Shown: piece after piece, positions 23,703 through 27,628 of the stretch
How positions within the stretch are numbered: position 1 is the first letter of the stretch
Layout: each line of letters begins with the position of its first letter
Source of the DNA: an uncultured Sphingopyxis sp.
GTDB taxonomy: Bacteria > Pseudomonadota > Alphaproteobacteria > Sphingomonadales > Sphingomonadaceae
Direction: 5' to 3'
Assembly (NCBI GenBank): GCA_937957805.1
Contig: CALFXW010000236.1
Coordinates: 1 to 27,628, forward strand
DNA length: 27,628 nucleotides
The notes under the pieces: model-generated
Database searches by the model: none
The model's input: the letters and a program-made list of their open reading frames with translations, nothing else
Told to the model about the DNA's origin: nothing
Program-made: the position numbers and the translations under genes

Positions 23703-23733
23703 GGGTCGCCGGAGCAATTCGGCGACCCTTTTT
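23703..23733 (+). terminator. Strong Rho-independent terminator
   Basis: GGGTCGCCG (23703-23711) and CGGCGACCC (23720-23728) form a perfect 9-bp stem with an 8-base loop, followed by TTTTT. It closes the plus-strand unit containing the suf operon and the small frames, and marks the border to the accessory region. Confidence 0.9.
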
Positions 23734-23762
23734 CCATGTGCGCCAGCCGAATGGCTTTCGCT

Positions 23763-23979
23763 TCATGCCGCCGATGCACGGCGGCCAAGATTGTCATAGG
23801 CATAGCGCGCCAATAGCCCCGCACCGCTCGTCGCCCCATTTTCACCAATCACCGTTACATTGCCCAACACATCATAGGCATAGCTGACATAAAACCCATC
23901 GCCATAGGTCAAGCGCGTCCGGCGGCCCGCCGCGTCATAGGTAAAGGTCAGCGTGCAGATGGAAAATTAACTCTGACAA
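23763..23979 (-). pseudogene. Rhs/YD-repeat gene fragment, cut by the IS element side
   Basis: On the minus strand the frame reads LTFTYDAAGRRTRLTYGDGF, then YAYDVLGNVTVIGENG and ARYAYDNLGRRASAA before a stop at 23763. These are YD repeats of an Rhs core without start, toxin tail or DPxG junction. The fragment lies beyond the IS element, on the downstream side of the candidate immunity gene, so it is not the missing part of the Rhs remnant at 25158-26545. It is probably left from an older Rhs rearrangement. Confidence 0.75.
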
Positions 23980-23983
23980 CTAG

Positions 23984-24803
23984 GTCGTGAACCCATAAAC
24001 GGGATTCCCATTGCGGCGGTTTTATGATTCAGTCTCGTGGATGAGCCGTTATGATCTGACCGACTTCGAGTGGCGGGTAATCCAGCCGTTGTTGCCGAAC
24101 AAGCCGAGGGGTGTGCCGCGTGTTGATGATCGGCGGGTGCTTAACGGCATCTTCTGGGTGCTGCGCTCGGGTGCGCCGTGGCGCGATCTGCCCGAGCGCT
24201 ATGGCCCAAGGACGACGTGCTACAACCGCTTCGTGCGCTGGCGACGCGCGGGCGTATGGGACCGGCTGATGGACGCGATCACGGTCGCTTACGACGGCGA
24301 CATCCAGATGATCGACAGCACTTCGATCCGGGCGCACCAGCAGGCTGCGACCGCAAAAAGGGGGGTCGAGATCATTGTCTCGGTCGTTCCCGAGGCGGCC
24401 TCACCACCAAGATCCACGCGGTCGTCGACCGGCAAGGCTTGCCGCTGAGGCTCGGCCTGACGGCAGGGCAAGCGCACGACGCCCCTGCCGCGCTCGCGCT
24501 GCTCGACCGTCTTGAACCGCGCACCATCGTGCTCGGCGACAAGGCCTATGACGGCAACGCCATCCGCGACATGATCGAGGCGCAGGGCGCGGTCCCCAAC
24601 ATCCCGGCCAAGTCGAACCGCAAATGGCGGCCCTGCTTCTCGAAAACCCTCTACCGCGAGCGCAACCAGGTCGAGCGCTTCTTCAGCAAGCTCAAACACT
24701 TCCGCCGCATCGCCACCCGTTACGACAAACTCGCCGATAACTTCCTCGCCATGGTCAAGCTCGCCTCAATGCGCCTCTGGCTGCGCGCTTATGAGTCTAC
24801 AGC
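23984..24803 (+). mobile_element. IS5-family (IS427-group-like) insertion sequence, 820 bp
   Basis: Terminal inverted repeats are seen: GTCGTGAACCCATAAACG at the left end (23984) and, on the other strand, GCTGTAGACTCATAAGCG at the right end (24803), imperfect but clear. CTAG flanks both sides (23980-23983 and 24804-24807), matching the CTAG/YTAR target preference and short duplication of this group. One transposase gene in two overlapping frames fills the element. The two ends and flanks are intact, so the insertion is probably recent. Confidence 0.88.
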
Positions 24804-24807
24804 CTAG
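24041..24807 (+). CDS. IS5-family DDE transposase in two frames (-1 frameshift)
   Basis: The first frame (24041-24448) opens MSRYDLTDFEWRVIQPLLP and carries the IS5-type N-terminal domain and the first catalytic aspartate in MIDSTSIRAHQ. The second frame, shifted by -1, continues as GGRDHCLGRSRGGLTTKIHA with the second aspartate in LGDKAYDG and the catalytic glutamate in RERNQVERFFSKLK (Y-(2)R-(3)E-(6)K-like), ending at 24807. The two join at A5G6 (24355-24365), a plausible slippage site, giving about 255 residues. Either this is programmed frameshifting, as known in several IS groups, or the copy is mutated. The stop codon TAG lies in the right-hand CTAG target copy, outside the element. Confidence 0.85.
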
Positions 24808-25154
24808 ATGAGGCAATCGGACGATATTTCATCATTACGCACATAAAATCGACAAAAATCTATGGATGGCCCAACAAAATACCCCATGTCATAGGATATA
24901 TGCGGTTCATTTTGATCTGGAATATACGACATACCCGATATTAACATATAAAAATGAACCCTGTACAAGCGGTGATCCGGACCGATATCTACTGAAAATA
25001 TTACATCTCCATTATCGGCAATTGCTGATCTAGGGAATTTTTCACCCCCCACTGTTTCTATTGAAAATATTAATACACCAATTTGAAATATAAATATACT
25101 GAATATCAAAATTATTATCGCAAGTAATGCTATAAATCGACGTTTAATATTCAT
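24804..25154 (-). CDS. Small membrane-anchored protein, candidate immunity protein to the Rhs toxin
   Basis: This is a 116-residue protein with a long N-terminal hydrophobic helix (about residues 8-30) after MNIKRR, then a soluble part rich in D, I, S and Y. Base composition is strikingly AT-rich compared with all housekeeping genes in the window. It starts 3 bp after the stop of the Rhs C-terminal fragment, the standard place of an Rhs immunity gene. No family recognised; the immunity role is inferred from position, size and composition. Its stop TAG is formed by the CTAG where the IS element inserted; the pre-insertion site would give the same stop, so the protein is complete. Confidence 0.6.
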   Translation of the reverse strand: MNIKRRFIALLAIIILIFSIFIFQIGVLIFSIETVGGEKFPRSAIADNGDVIFSVDIGPDHRLYRVHFYMLISGMSYIPDQNEPHISYDMGYFVGPSIDFCRFYVRNDEISSDCLI

Positions 25155-25157
25155 AAT

Positions 25158-26009
25158 TCATCCGCCTGCACTTGCCGCAGTTATTAGACAACCATTCATC
25201 AATGCTTCTCTGGCCGTTCTGTCTGGGTTAGATGATCGATAGCTTCGATCGGCAGAAAAACCTCTTGCCATGGCATTGTTGAACAAATCCATGGCCCGCT
25301 CTCCCGAAGGATTGACGCTAGCAGCTTCCACAGAATCTCCAAATTCTTCAGCCTGAAGCGGCCCCAGCAAATTGGACAATGAATATTGCCAATAAAAATG
25401 TCGATATGCGTCGCCGACGCCCAAGCGCCCGCCGCCCGGTCGCCCATTGATATGTTCGGCGGCTTGCCGTGCTTCGCGCGCGGTCATCGCGGCTATTGCA
25501 GCGCGCCCTACCCCACCTCGAATCGCTTGCGCTACCACGCCTCTATTCCCAACGCTTCTTGAGCGTTCTACCGGTGTAGGGCAGTCAGCGTCACCGTTGG
25601 TGGGCGGCGGCGATCTTTGCAGGGCTGCCGATCGCGCGTTATCGTCGTCTTCTGCCGACGAGCATTCACTATCCTGCGTTACCCATGTTCTTAGAACCTC
25701 AACAACCACCCAACGGCCATCGTCTTGTTGTTCCCAGCGAGCACGTATCCAAGCGGTATAGCGGCAAGCCCCCAGCGGATCGACGAAGTTGACGGGGTCA
25801 TTGCCGACATAGGCGTAAAGGTTCAGCCCATCGCCATAGCCGATAGGGTCGGTTTGCATAAAGCGGCCAAGGGTGGCGCTATACATACGTGCCTTGTAAT
25901 ACCCCATCCCCACCTCGGGCAACCATGTCTGCCCGGTATAGCCGAACCGACCCATGTTGCTGGCGGCGGGTATGCCAAATTGGGCTTCGCCCGTCTGCGA
26001 CTCCGTCAT
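25158..26009 (-). CDS. Rhs C-terminal fragment with polymorphic toxin-like tail
   Basis: In this 283-residue frame, residues 11-80 are the conserved end of an Rhs core: FGYTGQTWLPEVGMGYYKAR, LGRFMQTDPIGYGDG, LNLYAYVGNDPVNFVDPLG. Everything after the DPLG junction (81-283) is a variable tail. It holds GDAYRHFYWQYSLSNLLG (199-216) and NPSGERAMDLFNNAMARGF (233-251). The D-A-x-R-H-x3-W and M-D-L-x-N-N pattern resembles a domain I recall from other Rhs tips and secreted proteins (catalogued, I believe, as DUF6973); its activity is unknown to me. Candidate key residues are D200, R203, H204, W207, D241 and N245. The ATG is probably not a real start: the fragment is the end of a larger Rhs gene interrupted by a frame-shifting insertion at 25982-26003. 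Confidence 0.75.
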   Translation of the reverse strand: MTESQTGEAQFGIPAASNMGRFGYTGQTWLPEVGMGYYKARMYSATLGRFMQTDPIGYGDGLNLYAYVGNDPVNFVDPLGACRYTAWIRARWEQQDDGRWVVVEVLRTWVTQDSECSSAEDDDNARSAALQRSPPPTNGDADCPTPVERSRSVGNRGVVAQAIRGGVGRAAIAAMTAREARQAAEHINGRPGGGRLGVGDAYRHFYWQYSLSNLLGPLQAEEFGDSVEAASVNPSGERAMDLFNNAMARGFSADRSYRSSNPDRTAREALMNGCLITAASAGG

Positions 26010-26545
26010 AGCTGTTGATGGCGATCACCGCGCCAGATCCGTTGGTAATGCTGGTTATGCTGCCGCGCGCATCACGCAGCATATAGCGCCGGTCATTGGT
26101 GCCGCCGCCTTCATACCAGACGATCGGCTCATCACTCCCCGGCCCATGCACATACCGGCGAACCATCGCATTGGTCGCATCATATTCCGCAATAAGGTTG
26201 ATCCCGTCATAGCCAAAGCGCGTCGTTGCCGCACCCGCGCCAGCGCCTGCGCTGGGGGAAGAAGTCTGATACAGCCGCCCCGCCGCGTCATAGCCCAGCA
26301 TCACCCCCGGCGCAGACACCATATGATTGTCCGCATCCCATAGGGATTTCAAGGGCAAGGGCACCTTGCCCGACCCGGAAATCCCGACAGACCGATACGC
26401 CATAGGCCGCGCCGCCCGAACTGGTGAGGTTACCGCGAGCGTCATAACCCATCCCCAATTGTCCCGCAGTCAATATCCGGTTCAACCCGTTCAGCGCATA
26501 TAGCCGGTCACCATTATAATGATCCCGCCATGCATAGGCATCAGG
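26010..26545 (-). pseudogene. Broken Rhs core upstream of the toxin-bearing fragment
   Basis: Rhs sequence continues upstream in different frames. From about 26545 to 26407 it reads PDAYAWRDHYNGDRLYALNG, LNRILTAGQLGMGYDARGN, LTSSGGAAYG. After a small insertion the frame switches and reads DADNHMVSAPGVMLGYDAAG, TRFGYDGINLIAEYDATNAM, VRRYVHGPGSDEPIVWYEGG, RYMLRDARGSITSITNG, INSYD. The next switch is at 25982-26003. The larger N-terminal part of an Rhs protein (normally over 1,000 residues) is absent. The gene cannot make a complete Rhs protein as read. Confidence 0.8.
26338..26406. repeat. Nested palindrome inserted in the Rhs core, flanked by 7-bp direct repeats
   Basis: GGGATTTC (26343-26350) pairs with GAAATCCC (26378-26385), and inside it GGGCAAGG (26353-26360) pairs with CCTTGCCC (26364-26371). 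CCATAGG occurs at both edges (26338-26344 and 26400-26406). One repeat plus the insert is 62 bp, not a multiple of three, and it accounts for the change of Rhs frame at this point. Confidence 0.65.
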
Positions 26546-26546
26546 G

Positions 26547-26725
26547 CTTGTGCTCCTACGAAGGCAGGGATCCATCACCCACCCACGCACCCCCGCGCTG
26601 CTGGGAATTCCTCCAATGTCGCGGTCAATCCGTACTCCACGAGAGAGGCAAAGAGGAAACAGAGTTAGTGATGAATCTACTCCCCTCCCCTGCGGTGACT
26701 GGGGATGGGGTGGGTTCAGCCCGAT
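26547..26725. repeat. Interspersed repeat DNA upstream of the Rhs remnant
   Basis: The stretch begins with TGCTCCTACGAAGGCAGGGA and ends with a C/G-rich hairpin (arms CCCCTCCCC-like and GGGGATGGGG, 26681-26712). The latter is related to the palindrome inside sufC. It replaces where more Rhs core would be expected. The following 26726-26993 holds no gene I can support; one weak open frame on the minus strand there has no Rhs features. Confidence 0.45.
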
Positions 26726-26993
26726 GACCGACTGTAGAGTAACACGCCACCACAAGCACGATCTGCCAATACGGCAAGCGGGCGGTTGCGCGATCCAAAG
26801 CCACATCCCATCCAATGTGCAAATTGACAAGCTCTCATGAATATGTAGCGCGAACTCTATGGCTGCTCCACATTATGATTGAGCACAAAGAATCTGCTTG
26901 CATCGCTCGATTGGAGCGGGAATCCTCTCCCTAACTATGCGATTCGGGGGAGTCGCATGTGCGCGGCGAGGCTATGGCTGGGGGATAGGCGCG

Positions 26994-27620
26994 ATGCTTG
27001 AACAATCGTCAAATTTGACCGTCATCTTGGGATTGGCAATCTTGTCGGCACTTATCATGGCGTATAAAACTATGAAGAAATTTCGTTTCTGGTTTTTCGA
27101 TATCTGGGCTGATCTGCCAATTATCGGAACGATTGCGCGCTGGTCACGAATGAAATCACCATCATCAGACGTTGCCAATGCCCGCTTGGACAAATTATTC
27201 CATGCTTATTGGCTGCATATACCCACACCTATTGATGAGGAACGCTTTGACCAGCTGCGCAACTATTTGTTCCTAGCACGTGATGAACAGAGTAAGCCGA
27301 CACCTACCTATGCCTGGCTATTGCTTTTACTGCTCATATGCGCGGAATCATATGCATTTTCACTCCTCTTGGGTGTCGCGCTTGCCACCGGCGACATGTC
27401 GCAGAATCAGGCGGACATAATAGCCGCAGGCGTATCTTTCATATTAGGAATTGTCTTTTTGGTGCTGGCACACGCTTCCGGCCACACATTGCGCCGCGCG
27501 AATGAACTGCGCCGGGCCAGACCCCATGCGATCGATATCAGCGCTCCAATGGAGGCCGGTGAAAAGCCCAAAAAGGATTTAGGTCACCGACTCATTATGT
27601 CGCAACCATATCCTGATTGA
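26994..27620 (+). CDS. Hypothetical membrane protein with three predicted helices
   Basis: This is a 208-residue protein that I do not recognise. One hydrophobic helix lies at about residues 8-25, followed by a soluble segment with many aromatic and charged residues (KFRFWFFDIWADLPIIGTIA, then DEERFDQLRNYLFLARDEQ). Two more helices follow at about 97-122 and 131-150, then a basic RRANELRRARP stretch and a hydrophilic tail. I chose the ATG at 26994 because GGGGGATAGG lies before it; the frame is open upstream to 26898 but that part is arginine/glycine-rich and unlike a protein start. It is less GC-rich than the housekeeping genes and lies next to the Rhs remnant, so it may belong to the same accessory region. 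Confidence 0.65.
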   Translation: MLEQSSNLTVILGLAILSALIMAYKTMKKFRFWFFDIWADLPIIGTIARWSRMKSPSSDVANARLDKLFHAYWLHIPTPIDEERFDQLRNYLFLARDEQSKPTPTYAWLLLLLLICAESYAFSLLLGVALATGDMSQNQADIIAAGVSFILGIVFLVLAHASGHTLRRANELRRARPHAIDISAPMEAGEKPKKDLGHRLIMSQPYPD

Positions 27621-27628
27621 GGCGAGTT

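Noticed and set aside
23558..23848. Minus-strand open frame of 96 codons over the terminator and small frames
   Set aside because: It runs through the perfect terminator hairpin and the Rhs fragment stop, and has no family resemblance.
26288..26830. Minus-strand frame of 180 codons read as an independent protein
   Set aside because: Only its C-terminal third is Rhs sequence; the beginning runs through repeat DNA, and it loses the Rhs frame at the nested palindrome.
1..27628. CRISPR array, tRNA, rRNA or replication origin
   Set aside because: No regularly spaced repeats, no cloverleaf-like or rRNA sequence, and no DnaA-box clusters were seen. The only 16S-like match is the 15-base antisense tail at 23510-23524, which is a ribosome site.

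Overview
The window is a GC-rich (by eye about 60-65%) alphaproteobacterial chromosome segment. The most likely source is a sphingomonad (Sphingopyxis/Sphingorhabdus/Blastomonas-like). I judge this from the protein sequences, the suf gene order with a short SufD, the Cx2Cx7C type of FNR, and scattered intergenic palindromes of a kind I associate with this group. I did no database comparison, so the genus is inference.

Positions 1-2663 hold the 5' three quarters of an adenosylcobalamin-dependent ribonucleotide reductase gene (nrdJ, minus strand, cut by the window edge). It is preceded by a tandem pair of NrdR-type boxes. Positions 2827-16405 form a low-oxygen respiration block: nnrS, a DUF808 membrane protein, a complete cbb3 oxidase locus (ccoN-ccoO-ccoQ-ccoP followed by ccoG-ccoH-ccoI-ccoS), hemN, an fnr-type regulator and pyrD. 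Three FNR-type palindromes with the same CCAG spacer lie before nnrS, ccoN and hemN, so the regulator encoded here probably controls its neighbours.

Positions 16406-17610 hold a structured stretch ending in an orphan terminator (small-RNA candidate) and an AraC-family regulator. Positions 17749-23402 are a full SUF Fe-S operon: Rrf2 regulator, sufB, sufC, sufD, sufS, sufT-like and sufA. Nearly all junctions overlap by 4 bases, but sufB-sufC is split by 202 bp of repeat DNA. That spacer carries a second, silent copy of the start of sufC, and sufC itself contains an in-frame palindromic insertion.

Behind sufA lie two very short open frames. The first has 15 bases perfectly complementary to the 16S rRNA 3' end placed directly before its ATG. 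A strong terminator closes this unit at 23703-23733.

Positions 23763-26545 are an accessory region: remnants of an Rhs (YD-repeat) gene, a C-terminal Rhs fragment with a polymorphic toxin-like tail, a small AT-rich membrane protein directly behind it (candidate immunity protein), and an 820-bp IS5-family element inserted exactly at that gene's stop codon. The Rhs core is broken by small insertions, one of them a nested palindrome flanked by 7-bp direct repeats. The window ends with an unrecognised three-helix membrane protein. I saw no tRNA, rRNA or CRISPR array.
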